Shown here: positions 47,605 through 55,559 of the stretch, one piece after another
Layout: the number at the start of each line of letters is the position of its first letter
Position numbering within the stretch: position 1 is the first letter of the stretch
From: Chloroflexota bacterium
Lineage (GTDB): Bacteria; Chloroflexota; Limnocylindria; Limnocylindrales; CSP1-4
Assembly: GCA_021786385.1 (NCBI GenBank)
Contig: JAJYNJ010000074.1
Span: 1-64,000, forward strand
Direction of reading: 5' to 3'
DNA length: 64,000 nucleotides
Notes under the pieces: model-generated
What the model saw: only the letters and a program-made list of their open reading frames with translations
Told to the model about the DNA's origin: nothing
The model's database searches: none
Made by a program: the position numbers and the translations under genes

Positions 47605-48543
47605 TCAGGGGACGATCCGGGTGCCCGTCTCGCCGGCCAGCGCGCGTTCGATGTGCTCTGGGCTCGTGATCAACGCCTCCCGACCGCCTGCCTCCAGGTA
47701 CCAGATGATCGCCTGGATCTTGGGCCCCATGGAGCCCTTGTGGAAATGCCCCTGCGCGAGGTACTCCTTCGCCTCGGCCAGGGTCAGCCGGTCCAGCCAC
47801 TCCTGGTTCGGTTTGCCGAAGTTGAGGGCGACCTTCTCCACCGCCGTGGTGATCAGGAAGAGGTCCGCCTTCAGGTCGCGCGCCAGCGTGGAGGCCGCGT
47901 AGTCCTTGTCGATCACGGCCTCCACGCCCTCGATCTGGCCATCCTGCTCCACCACGGGGATGCCGCCGCCGCCGGACGCGACCACGGTGAAGCCCGCCTG
48001 GATCAGCGCCACGATGGCGTCGAACTCGACGATCTTGCGGGGGAGGGGCGAGGGCACCACGCGGCGCCAGCCGCGGCCCGCGTCTTCCACTACGTGCCAG
48101 CCGTCGTCCCGCTGGTGCGCCAGCGCGGTCTCCCGATCCATGAACGAGCCGATCGGCTTGGTCGGGTTCTGGAACGCGGGGTCGTCGCGGTCGACGAGGG
48201 TCTGGGTGATCACGGTCGCGGTCGACTTGCGCATGCCGCGGCGCTGGAATTCGTTGCGCAGGGCGCGCTGGAACATGTACCCGATCGAGCCCTGGGTGTC
48301 CGCGCCGCAGTAGTCGAGCGGCACCGGGTGCAGCTCTGCGCGGGAGAGCTCCGAGCGGCGCAGGATGAACCCGACCTGTGGGCCGTTGCCGTGGGTGAGC
48401 AGGACATCCCAGCCCTGCTCGATCATGCTGGCCACGTGTCGGCTCGATTCGACGGCCGCGGTGTACTGATCCGGCACCGTCTGGTGCTGTGCGTCCTTGA
48501 TGAGGGAATTGCCGCCCACGGCGACAACCGCGACCTTGCTCAT
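47605..48543 (-). CDS. arcC: Carbamate kinase
   Basis: Carbamate kinase makes ATP from carbamoyl phosphate and ADP when running in the catabolic direction. The 312-residue protein has VVAVGGNSL at the start, LTHGNGPQVGFILRRSEL, PSPLPRKIVEFDAI, VVASGGGGIPVV and VIDKDYAASTLARDLKADLFLITTAVEKVAL. It sits directly downstream of two carbamoyltransferase genes with no arginine deiminase, so it should recover energy from carbamoyl phosphate released during purine breakdown, as yqeA is thought to in E. coli. The ATG at 48543 has GAGGG upstream. Confidence 0.96.
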   Translation of the reverse strand: MSKVAVVAVGGNSLIKDAQHQTVPDQYTAAVESSRHVASMIEQGWDVLLTHGNGPQVGFILRRSELSRAELHPVPLDYCGADTQGSIGYMFQRALRNEFQRRGMRKSTATVITQTLVDRDDPAFQNPTKPIGSFMDRETALAHQRDDGWHVVEDAGRGWRRVVPSPLPRKIVEFDAIVALIQAGFTVVASGGGGIPVVEQDGQIEGVEAVIDKDYAASTLARDLKADLFLITTAVEKVALNFGKPNQEWLDRLTLAEAKEYLAQGHFHKGSMGPKIQAIIWYLEAGGREALITSPEHIERALAGETGTRIVP

Positions 48544-48632
48544 GTGGCCCTCGACCTACCCCTCTTCGATGCCTGCCTGGGTGAAGGGCCGGGCAGCGGT
48601 GCGCGCCGCGCTGCCCGGCCGGCGTGCTCCAC

Positions 48633-49610
48633 TCACCGCATGGTGAGCGCCATCACTGCCTTCTGGACGTGGAGCCGGTTCTCGGCTTCGTCGTAGACGA
48701 CCGAGTGCGGCCCGTCGATCACCTCATCGGTGACCTCCACATTGCGGTCGGCTGGGAGCGGGTGCATGAAGATCGCGTCCTCCGCCGCCGTCGCCATGCG
48801 CCGGCCATCGGTGATCCAGTCGGTGTAGCGGGCGGCGATCGCCGCCCCTTCCGCGTCGTCCTTGGCGACCAGCAACGGTCCCCAGCTCTTGGCGTAGACG
48901 ACCTGGCTGCCGCGGATCCCGGCGTCGAAGTCGTCCATCAGCTCCAAGCTGCCGCCGGACCGGCGCGCGTTCTCCTTGGCCTGCTCGACCAGATCCGCGG
49001 GGAGCCGGAACTCCGGCGGGTGGACCAGCCGCACATTCATCCCGAAGCGGGTGGTCAGCAAGGTCAGGTCGATCGGGACGCTCATCGGCTTCTGATAGCT
49101 CGACGCGTAGGCCCAGCTGACGGTGATCGTGCGGCCGCGCGGGTCGCCGAACTTCTCCTGGATCGTGAAGAGATCGGCAAGCACCTGGAACGGGTGGAAG
49201 TACTCGCACTGCATGTTGAGGACCGGGACTCGGCTCGCAGCCGCGACGTCGTTGATGTAGCGGTTGCCGACGCCCCAGTCCACGTTGCGGATCGCGATCC
49301 CGTCGTTGTAGCGGCCCAGGATTTCCCCGATCTCCTTGGCGGTGTCGCCGTGCGCGATCTGGGTCGTGCGGCTCTCGATGAACTGGGCATGACCCCCGAG
49401 CTGTGCCATCCCGGCTTCGAACGAGGCCCGCGTCCGTGTGCTCGAGAAGAAGAAGAGCATCGCCAGGACGCGATCTCGCAGGTAGGGGTGGGGGCGCCCG
49501 AGCGCACGGTCGCGCTTCAGCTCCGCAGCGACCTCGAGGGCGGTCTCGAGCTCCTCCTTCGTCCAGTCCTGGGTGCCGATCAAGTCTCGGCCGCGCAGGT
49601 TCGTCTGCAT
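48633..49610 (-). CDS. ygeW: YgeW-like catabolic carbamoyltransferase
   Basis: The 325-residue protein is a knotted carbamoyltransferase of the ornithine/acetylornithine group: carbamoyl-phosphate loop FFSSTRTRASFEAGMAQLGG, IESRTTQIAHGDTAKEIG, NMQCEYFHPFQVLADLFTI and the C-terminal FMHPLPADRNVEVTDEVID. These match the YgeW family, suggested to phosphorolyse ureido compounds, releasing carbamoyl phosphate. Context (carbamate kinase next, purine hydroxylases after) supports this over arginine synthesis. The ATG at 49610 has AAGGAG 6 bases upstream. The true ureido substrate is unknown. Confidence 0.85.
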   Translation of the reverse strand: MQTNLRGRDLIGTQDWTKEELETALEVAAELKRDRALGRPHPYLRDRVLAMLFFFSSTRTRASFEAGMAQLGGHAQFIESRTTQIAHGDTAKEIGEILGRYNDGIAIRNVDWGVGNRYINDVAAASRVPVLNMQCEYFHPFQVLADLFTIQEKFGDPRGRTITVSWAYASSYQKPMSVPIDLTLLTTRFGMNVRLVHPPEFRLPADLVEQAKENARRSGGSLELMDDFDAGIRGSQVVYAKSWGPLLVAKDDAEGAAIAARYTDWITDGRRMATAAEDAIFMHPLPADRNVEVTDEVIDGPHSVVYDEAENRLHVQKAVMALTMR

Positions 49611-49644
49611 CGATTCTCCTTCGACTGTCCCGTGCTGCCTCGCG

Positions 49645-50598
49645 TCACTCGGCTGCGCCGAGGACGAGCGAGAGGAGCGCCATCCGCATCACGACGCCGT
49701 TGAACGCCTCGGCCCAGTAACGTGCGTGCCGCGTGGCATCGACGTCGGGCGGGAGCTCGTCCATGCGGGGGAGCGAGTGCAGGATGATCGCGTCCTCCTT
49801 GGCCCGCGCTTTCAGCAGCTCGCGCGTGACCCGGTACGCCTCCGGCGTGCGGCCGACCTCGGCGCCGCGCTCATCGCGGGCCTTGGTGTAGTCCGGCTGC
49901 ACCACCGGCTCCATGTAGATCACGTCGGCCTGGTCGATCACGTCGACGACCGACTCGGCCTCGCGGTAGCGGACGTTGCGCTCGTCGAGCTCGGCCTTGA
50001 ACTCGGGGAGGAGCGACATCTCGGGCGGGCCGACCACGATCGCCTCGGAGGCGAACTGCGAGAGCGCATAGAGGATCGAGTGCATCGTGCGCATCCGCAT
50101 GTCGCCCACGCAGAGGAAGGTCAGGCCGTCGAGCGTCCCCTTCTCGAGCCAGGTCGTGTAGAGGTCGGTGAGCACCTGGGTGGGATGTTCGCCCCAGCCG
50201 TCGCCGCAGTTGATGACCGGGACGCTCGCCCACCGCGCGGCCTCCGCCGGAGCGCCCTGCTGGAAGTGCCGCATGGCGATCACGTCGCCGTAGTACTCCA
50301 GCATGTGGACGGTGTCCTTGATCGACTCCTGGTAGAAATCGCCGGCGCGGGTCATCTTCGCGTCGGAGAAGCCGAGCACGTGGCCGCCCAAGCGGTGCAT
50401 CGCCGCCTCGGTGGCGAGGCGGGTGCGGGTGCTGGGCTGGTAGAAGGCGGTGAGGAGCGTCTTGCCTTTCAGCAGGTCGCTGTTGCGCCGGTCCCGGGCG
50501 ATCGGCTTGAGGTCCTCGGCGACCTGGAAGACGCGGAAGAACTCCGCTCGCTCGAAGTCCTTGAGAGAGAGGATGTCACGGCCGATGAAGCTGCGCAC
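49645..50598 (-). CDS. Aspartate carbamoyltransferase-like protein of the purine operon
   Basis: This is a second catabolic-context carbamoyltransferase, nearer to ATCase than to YgeW: YQPSTRTRLATEAAMHRLGG, GDGWGEHPTQVLTDLYTTW, VGDMRMRTMHSILYAL and LHSLPRMDELPPDVD followed by FNGVVMRMALLSLVLG. The 317-residue length is typical. The normal SFE after STRTR is replaced by ATE, and the GD-x-x-HSR segment reads GDMRMRTMHS, so the second substrate probably is not aspartate. It is the first enzyme gene after the GntR regulator and 34 bases upstream of ygeW. The GTG at 50598 follows AAAGGTGA. The biosynthetic pyrB is elsewhere (18.6 kb), arguing for a separate role. Confidence 0.82.
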   Translation of the reverse strand: MRSFIGRDILSLKDFERAEFFRVFQVAEDLKPIARDRRNSDLLKGKTLLTAFYQPSTRTRLATEAAMHRLGGHVLGFSDAKMTRAGDFYQESIKDTVHMLEYYGDVIAMRHFQQGAPAEAARWASVPVINCGDGWGEHPTQVLTDLYTTWLEKGTLDGLTFLCVGDMRMRTMHSILYALSQFASEAIVVGPPEMSLLPEFKAELDERNVRYREAESVVDVIDQADVIYMEPVVQPDYTKARDERGAEVGRTPEAYRVTRELLKARAKEDAIILHSLPRMDELPPDVDATRHARYWAEAFNGVVMRMALLSLVLGAAE

Positions 50599-50833
50599 GA
50601 TCTGTCACCTTTCATTCGATGGAGTTGGCACGACCGAACCGGAAGGCTGGGTGGTGGGCGTCGGGTGGCGGTGCGCCGCGCGCGACGCGGTCGGATCGCG
50701 ACGCGCAGCCTGCCGGCAGCGCTCCCCGGGGATGCACTGCCCGTCCGCACACTCGCGGCATGCTCGGGGAACTACGGAGACATCGTCCAGTCGCTCGCCG
50801 CGCAGAGGGGTGTGAGAGGGGTCACGGTGCGTC

Positions 50834-51625
50834 CTACCGAGCGTGTACCAGCGCCGAGTCGGGTGCGGATCCCTCGAACGCCGACATCGGGAACTGACGC
50901 ACGCGCCTGACCACGTGGAACCGGAACTGCCCGGGACGGAAGTAGCTGATCGAGTAGTCGACGACCCGCCCGTGCGTCTCGTAGAGCTGGGCTACGAACC
51001 GCAGCAATGGTGCCCCGGTTCGAAGCTGCAGGCGTTTCGCCAGGTCGGAGCTGGCGGCCTCTGCATTGATCTCCGTGTAGGAATGCTGGAGCGGCGGCGT
51101 ACCGCGTTCGAGGATGAAGTCGAGCACCGACCCGCGGAACGAGGTCCCCAGGTCCTGGAGCGTGAGGAACTCCGTCGGCAGGACGTCCACCAAGAACGCG
51201 ATCGGTCGCTCCTGGGACATCATCACGCGCTCCACCACGAGCACTTGGGATGCTGCCGGCACTCCCAGTGCCGAGGCCTCCTCGACCGACGCGGGGCGCT
51301 CCTGCACGTCGCAGTCGCCCATGTGGATCTCCACGCCGGTCCTGCGCGCGAGGGTCTCGATGCTCTCGAGCTCTTCCACGCCCGATTCGACCAGCGGCTG
51401 TCGACTCGCCAGAAAGGTGCCGATCCCGTGCCGCCGGACGATCAGCCCCCCGTGTTCGAGCTGTGAGAGCGCCTCGCGAAGCGTTGCGCGACTGACCCCG
51501 AGGCGTCGGCTGAGGACGGCTTCCGAGGGGAGGAGCCCATCGTCACCGGCGAGCCCGCCGGACTGGATCCCCTCGATGATCTCCTGGGCCGCCTGCCGGG
51601 CCAACGTCACGTTGCGGCGGACCAT
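50834..51625 (-). CDS. GntR-family regulator with UTRA domain (HutC type)
   Basis: The 263-residue protein has an N-terminal winged helix (GLLPSEAVLSRRLGVSRATLREALSQLEHGGLIVRRHGIGTFLAS) and a C-terminal UTRA ligand-binding domain (about 75-245; LVVERVMMSQERPIAFLVDVLP, LHTSF-like GTSFRGSVLDFIL, PLLRFVAQLYETHGRVVDYSISYFRPGQFRF). Members of this type usually repress catabolic and uptake genes until a small molecule binds. It lies at the centre of the purine island, starts the ten-gene minus-strand run and is divergent from transporter 2. The ATG at 51625 has CGGAGGCG upstream. An operator-like palindrome lies between its promoter and start, suggesting self-repression. Confidence 0.92.
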   Translation of the reverse strand: MVRRNVTLARQAAQEIIEGIQSGGLAGDDGLLPSEAVLSRRLGVSRATLREALSQLEHGGLIVRRHGIGTFLASRQPLVESGVEELESIETLARRTGVEIHMGDCDVQERPASVEEASALGVPAASQVLVVERVMMSQERPIAFLVDVLPTEFLTLQDLGTSFRGSVLDFILERGTPPLQHSYTEINAEAASSDLAKRLQLRTGAPLLRFVAQLYETHGRVVDYSISYFRPGQFRFHVVRRVRQFPMSAFEGSAPDSALVHAR

Positions 51626-51808
51626 CTCTCGCCTCCGTCTGCCGTGCCGCTCCGCCTAGCGCAGCGGTGCAGGACGCGACCGCCTCCCGCGTGGGCATAC
51701 CGCGGCCGGTCCGGAAAAGTGGACGCTCCTTCTTCGGTCACGTGTGACGTGGAGCACGGGTTTCGCGCGGATGAAGACGATTGGACCACGCTGTTCCCTC
51801 GGTTGGGT

Positions 51809-51829
51809 GTCAGACGCTAGTCATCTGAC
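51809..51829 (-). promoter_or_regulatory. Operator-like element, copy 2
   Basis: Read on the minus strand it is GTCAGATGACT followed by AGCGTCTGAC, with outer half-sites GTCAGA and TCTGAC 9 bases apart. It shares 20 of 21 positions with copy 1, in the opposite orientation. It begins about 8 bases downstream of the expected transcription start of the GntR gene, a roadblock position. Confidence 0.7.
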
Positions 51830-51843
51830 GTCTCCGACGCGCC

Positions 51844-51871
51844 ATAATACCGCCGACCACGCGACCGGCAA
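51844..51871 (-). promoter_or_regulatory. Promoter of the GntR gene and purine operon
   Basis: On the minus strand TTGCCG (51871-51866) and TATTAT (51849-51844) are separated by 16 bases. The start of transcription would be near 51837, immediately before the palindromic operator-like element, and about 210 bases before the GntR start codon. Confidence 0.6.
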
Positions 51872-52056
51872 GTGCCGTTCGGCCCGAAGTATGGCGCTGG
51901 CAGCGGGCGGCTCCGGCGGACGGGGCGCCATCGGCGGCCCGTTGATCCGTCGTTGCTCGATGCTGCATCGATCGCGGTCGACAGCATCACGGTCTTCGAA
52001 ACACTCCAAATGGCCCTTGTCATGGTAGGACAGAATCGGCGACAAGGGCGCAAGAT

Positions 52057-52077
52057 GTCGGAGGACTGGCGTCTGAT
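52057..52077 (+). promoter_or_regulatory. Operator-like element, copy 3
   Basis: GTCGGAGGACT followed by GGCGTCTGAT, matching copy 1 at 18 of 21 positions and with conserved flanks (GAT before, GGAG after). It precedes the transporter 2-ssnA-ygfK operon by about 120 bases. Confidence 0.65.
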
Positions 52078-52197
52078 GGCTGGAGAGCTCGTGCAGCGGT
52101 CGAACGTGGCAGATCGGTCGCGGTTGGCGACCGGTGGCCGCGTCCGCCGCCGAACCGGGTTCCTCGGCCGGTCTGGTTGAGCGAGCGAGGGGCGACC

Positions 52198-53418
52198 GTG
52201 GGCCAGCGTGTACCAGACGATCCAGGGGCGGTCGACGTTGTTGCGCGCCGGATCGGCGATCGCATGGAGTGGGGCCGCTCCATGCTGGGCTGGTTGGCGA
52301 TCCCCTCCGCCCTCCTCGGCGCCTTGGTCCTTGGTGCCGTCATGATGCTGGCGCTCGGTGCAAACCCGCTCACTGGCTATCGCGCCCTCCTCGTGGGAGC
52401 CTTCGGGGGGAGCTACGCGCTCGGCAGCACGGCGTTCCAGGCCGCGCCGCTCCTGCTGGTCGGTGTCGGGATCTGCATCGCCTTCCGGGCCAACGTGTTC
52501 AACATCGGGGGCGAGGGCCAGATCGCGATGGGCGGGCTGGCGGGTGCGGCAACCGCGCTCGCCTTCCCCGAACTGCCGAGCGTCGTCTTGATCCCGCTGG
52601 TGCTGCTGGCGGGAACCGCCGGGGGAGCGATCTGGGGCGCCATCCCCGGCTTCTTCAAGGCGCAGTACAACGTCAACGAGATCCTGAGCACCATCATGCT
52701 GAACCTGGTGGCGGTCCAGGTGATGAACTACCTGCTGGCCGGGCCGATGGTCGATCATTCGCAAGCGTCCGTCGGCGGCCTCATTCCCGAAACGCAGCTC
52801 CTCTCCCGCAACGCTTGGCTGCCGATCCTGGTCCCCGGCACGCAGCTCCACCTGGGCGTCCTGATCGCGGTCCTGGTCGCGATCGCCGCGTATCTCCTGC
52901 TCTGGCGTACCACCTTCGGGTTCCGGTTGCGGGCCGTGGGACTGTCGCGGGACGCGTCGGCGTATGCGGGGATGCCGGTCAAGCGGACGATCGTCTGGGC
53001 GGTGACGCTGAGCGGAGCTGCCTGCGGCCTCGCCGGGTCGATCCTCGTGTTCGGTTCCATTTCGCATCGGATGGTCACCGACGGCAGCCTCACCGGGTTC
53101 ACCGGTTCGGCCGGCTTCAACGGGATCGTCGTGGCGCTCTTCGGGGGCCTCAATCCGCTGTGGACGATCGTCTCGGCGTTCCTCTTCGGTGGCCTCATCG
53201 TGGGTGGATCGGCGTTGCAGGTTGCGACCGGCGTGCCATCCGACCTGGTGACCGCGCTGAGTGGGATCGTGGTGGTGTTGGTGGTCTCTCTGGAGTACCT
53301 CCGTCGCCGGGCACGGTCGCAGTCGACGGCTCTTGCGGCGTTCGGGGGCGCCAACCCGCCGACGCTGCGCCGAGGCGAGCCGCCGCCAGCGGCCGCCGTG
53401 GGTGGTGACGGCGCATGA
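52198..53418 (+). CDS. ABC transporter 2 permease A (YufP/NupB type)
   Basis: This 406-residue membrane protein of the branched-chain/nucleoside permease family has the motif FRANVFNIGGEGQIAMGGLAG, the loop LSRDASAYAGMPVKRTIVWA and about nine hydrophobic segments, such as LGWLAIPSALLGALVLGAVMML. It is a paralogue of the permease at 35.7 kb. I choose the GTG at 52198, with GAGGGG 5 bases upstream; a TTG seven codons earlier has no ribosome-binding site. In this operon the permeases come first, then binding protein and ATPase, the opposite of transporter 1. The C-terminal 45 residues are a hydrophilic Arg/Ala/Pro-rich tail. Confidence 0.9.
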   Translation: MGQRVPDDPGAVDVVARRIGDRMEWGRSMLGWLAIPSALLGALVLGAVMMLALGANPLTGYRALLVGAFGGSYALGSTAFQAAPLLLVGVGICIAFRANVFNIGGEGQIAMGGLAGAATALAFPELPSVVLIPLVLLAGTAGGAIWGAIPGFFKAQYNVNEILSTIMLNLVAVQVMNYLLAGPMVDHSQASVGGLIPETQLLSRNAWLPILVPGTQLHLGVLIAVLVAIAAYLLLWRTTFGFRLRAVGLSRDASAYAGMPVKRTIVWAVTLSGAACGLAGSILVFGSISHRMVTDGSLTGFTGSAGFNGIVVALFGGLNPLWTIVSAFLFGGLIVGGSALQVATGVPSDLVTALSGIVVVLVVSLEYLRRRARSQSTALAAFGGANPPTLRRGEPPPAAAVGGDGA

Positions 53419-54347
53419 GTCAGTTCTTCACCGCGGCGGTACTCACCTCCACGGTCGCGGCTGGGATCGCACTGGCCACGCCGTTTCTGCTGGCGGCGCT
53501 CGGTGAGACGCTCGGTCAGCGCAGCGGTGTCATCAACCTCGGCGTCGACGGGATCATGTTGCTGGCCGCGTTCGCCACGTACTACGTCGCGCTGCGCACC
53601 GACGATGTGCTGCTGGCGATCTTGGCCGGCATGGGGACTGGTCTCCTCATGGGGGTTGTCACTGCGGCGGTCAGCGTAACCCTCAAGGCCGAGCAGGGGA
53701 TCAGCGGGATCGGGGTCTATCTCTTCGGGCTCGGGTTCAGCGATCTGCTCTTCCAGAAGCTCGTCGGGACTCCGCTCCCGATCACGACGCCGCCCCAGGT
53801 TGGGATCCCGCTCCTCGACCAGATCCCTGTCCTCGGCGGGATGTTCTTCGATCAAAGCCCCTTGGTCTACCTGGCGTTCCTGCTCGTCCCCGTGGTGGCG
53901 TTCGTGTTGAACCACACGACCTACGGACTGAAGATCCGTGCGGCCGGCGAGAACCCGGCCGCCGCGGACAGCCTGGGAGTCAGCGTCGCGCGCATCCGAT
54001 GGTCGACGGTGCTGCTCGGCTGCACCTTCGCTGGACTCGCCGGAGCGAGCCTCCTCCTCTATGACGGGATCTTCCAGGTGAACCTCACGCAGAGCGAAGG
54101 GTTCATCGCTGTCGCGTTGGTCTATTTCGGCGCATGGCGCCCGAGCGGCGTGATGGCTGGGTCGCTCCTCTACGGGCTGGTGGGGGCGATCATCCTGACC
54201 TGGAAGTCGCTGGGGATCATCCCGTTGAGTGGGTCCGACCTGGCCGCGACGGCGCCGGCGGTGATCACTGTGTTGGCGCTCCTGTTCGTTGCCCGGCGCT
54301 TCCGGCAGCCGGCTGCGCTCGGCAAGCCATACGAAAGAGAGGCGTGA
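53415..54347 (+). CDS. ABC transporter 2 permease B (YufQ/NupC type)
   Basis: This is the second channel subunit, 310 residues, with GETLGQRSGVINLGVDGIMLLAAF near the N-terminus, the cytoplasmic loop AAGENPAAADSLGVSVARI and about eight hydrophobic segments. The ATG at 53415 overlaps the permease A stop (ATGA). It resembles the permease at 36.9 kb in length and motifs. Sixty bases separate it from the binding-protein gene, which has its own strong ribosome-binding site, fitting a higher need for the lipoprotein. Confidence 0.92.
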   Translation: MSQFFTAAVLTSTVAAGIALATPFLLAALGETLGQRSGVINLGVDGIMLLAAFATYYVALRTDDVLLAILAGMGTGLLMGVVTAAVSVTLKAEQGISGIGVYLFGLGFSDLLFQKLVGTPLPITTPPQVGIPLLDQIPVLGGMFFDQSPLVYLAFLLVPVVAFVLNHTTYGLKIRAAGENPAAADSLGVSVARIRWSTVLLGCTFAGLAGASLLLYDGIFQVNLTQSEGFIAVALVYFGAWRPSGVMAGSLLYGLVGAIILTWKSLGIIPLSGSDLAATAPAVITVLALLFVARRFRQPAALGKPYEREA

Positions 54348-54407
54348 TCTGACGGCGGTGCGTCCGAAGCGCTCACCCAGTCTCGTGATCAAGAGGAGGA
54401 ACCGACC

Positions 54408-55514
54408 ATGCAACGACCTGTGCACCGGAGAGCGCTGCCCGCGCTCCTCGCCGTAGCGGCCCTCGTCGCGGCTGCATGCGGAAGCAGCAGCAGCCCGGCC
54501 CCCGTGTCGAGCGCCGCAGCGCCCGCAAGTGTGGCGCCGGCGGCCTCGAGCTCCGTTACCCCAGCCCCCGCGGCGACCGCGCCCGCCAGCGCTGCGGCGG
54601 CCGCCTCGGGTGCCACATCGGCCACGACGCTGAAGGTGGCCCTCGTAGCGCCGAGTGCCGTGAACGACTTGGCGTTCACGCAGTCGATGGTGGAGGCGTT
54701 GAACTCGATCAAGGCGCGTTACAACCTCCAGGTGGCGATCTCTGACAACCAGTTCGTGGTCTCAACGGCGGCCAACGTGATCCGGAGCTACGCCTCGCAG
54801 GGCTACAACTTGGTGATCGCCCACGGATCGCAGTACGGCTCGACGCTGCAGCAGCTGGCACCGCAGTTCCCCAACGTCTCGTTCGCCTGGGGCACCGCGG
54901 GGTCCACCTTCAACCAGCCCAACATCTTTGCCTACCAGGCGAACTCCAACGAGGGCGGCTACGTTCAGGGTGCCATGGCCGCGATGCTGAGCACGAGCAA
55001 GGTGCTCGGGGTGATCGGGCCGATCGCGGTCGGTGACGCCAAGCTGTACGTCGATGGGTTCTGCGCCGGCGCGAAGTCCGTGGACCCCACGATCAGCTGC
55101 ATCCCGGTCTACACCGGTTCCTTCAGCGACGTGAGCCTCTTCGCCACGGCGGCCAAGACCTTCGTCTCCAACAAGGCCGATGTCCTGACGGGGACCGCGC
55201 AGGCTGTCGTGGGCGCGATCGGTGTCGCCCGCGCCGACAACCTCCCCTGGTTCGGCACGCAGTGGACCCAGGTCTCCTTGGCTCCCCACAACGTGGTCTC
55301 CAGCCAGATCTACAACTGGGCCCCGATCCTGGAACAGATCATCACCGAGATCCGGGGCGGCAAGCTGGGCGGCGCCACCTACACGGTGACCTTGGGCAAC
55401 GGCGGCGAGACGATCCAGTTCAACTCAGGCTTCAACTTGCCCGCGAACGTGAAGGCCAAAGCCGACGAGCTGATCAAGGGGATCACCGACGGGTTGGTCA
55501 ACGTCCCGCAGTGA
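54408..55514 (+). CDS. BMP-family substrate-binding lipoprotein of ABC transporter 2
   Basis: The 368-residue protein has a signal peptide with lipobox LVAAAC (Cys about residue 24), an Ala/Pro/Ser linker (about 25-70) and a BMP/PnrA-like domain: LKVALVAPSAVNDLAFTQSM, NLVIAHGSQYGSTLQQLAPQFPNVSFAWG, NSNEGGYVQGAMAAMLS and LFATAAKTFVSNKADVLTG. AGAGGAGG lies 8 bases before the ATG at 54408. Its sequence is clearly different from the binding protein at 32.8 kb, so the two systems probably take different ligands. Because ssnA and ygfK follow in the same operon, a purine breakdown intermediate or urate is as plausible a ligand as a nucleoside. Confidence 0.9.
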   Translation: MQRPVHRRALPALLAVAALVAAACGSSSSPAPVSSAAAPASVAPAASSSVTPAPAATAPASAAAAASGATSATTLKVALVAPSAVNDLAFTQSMVEALNSIKARYNLQVAISDNQFVVSTAANVIRSYASQGYNLVIAHGSQYGSTLQQLAPQFPNVSFAWGTAGSTFNQPNIFAYQANSNEGGYVQGAMAAMLSTSKVLGVIGPIAVGDAKLYVDGFCAGAKSVDPTISCIPVYTGSFSDVSLFATAAKTFVSNKADVLTGTAQAVVGAIGVARADNLPWFGTQWTQVSLAPHNVVSSQIYNWAPILEQIITEIRGGKLGGATYTVTLGNGGETIQFNSGFNLPANVKAKADELIKGITDGLVNVPQ

Positions 55515-55559
55515 TCACGGAGAACGTTCGTACCCGCGACAGATGAGCCGTCAGGAAGG

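Larger units (their letters stand above)
51626..52197. other. Divergent control region between the GntR gene and transporter 2
   Basis: This 572-bp region holds no gene. On the minus strand it carries a promoter (51844-51871) and an operator-like palindrome (51809-51829) for the GntR gene. Towards the plus-strand permease gene it carries a second operator-like element (52057-52077), about 120 bases before the start. I could not find a clear plus-strand promoter. Confidence 0.65.
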
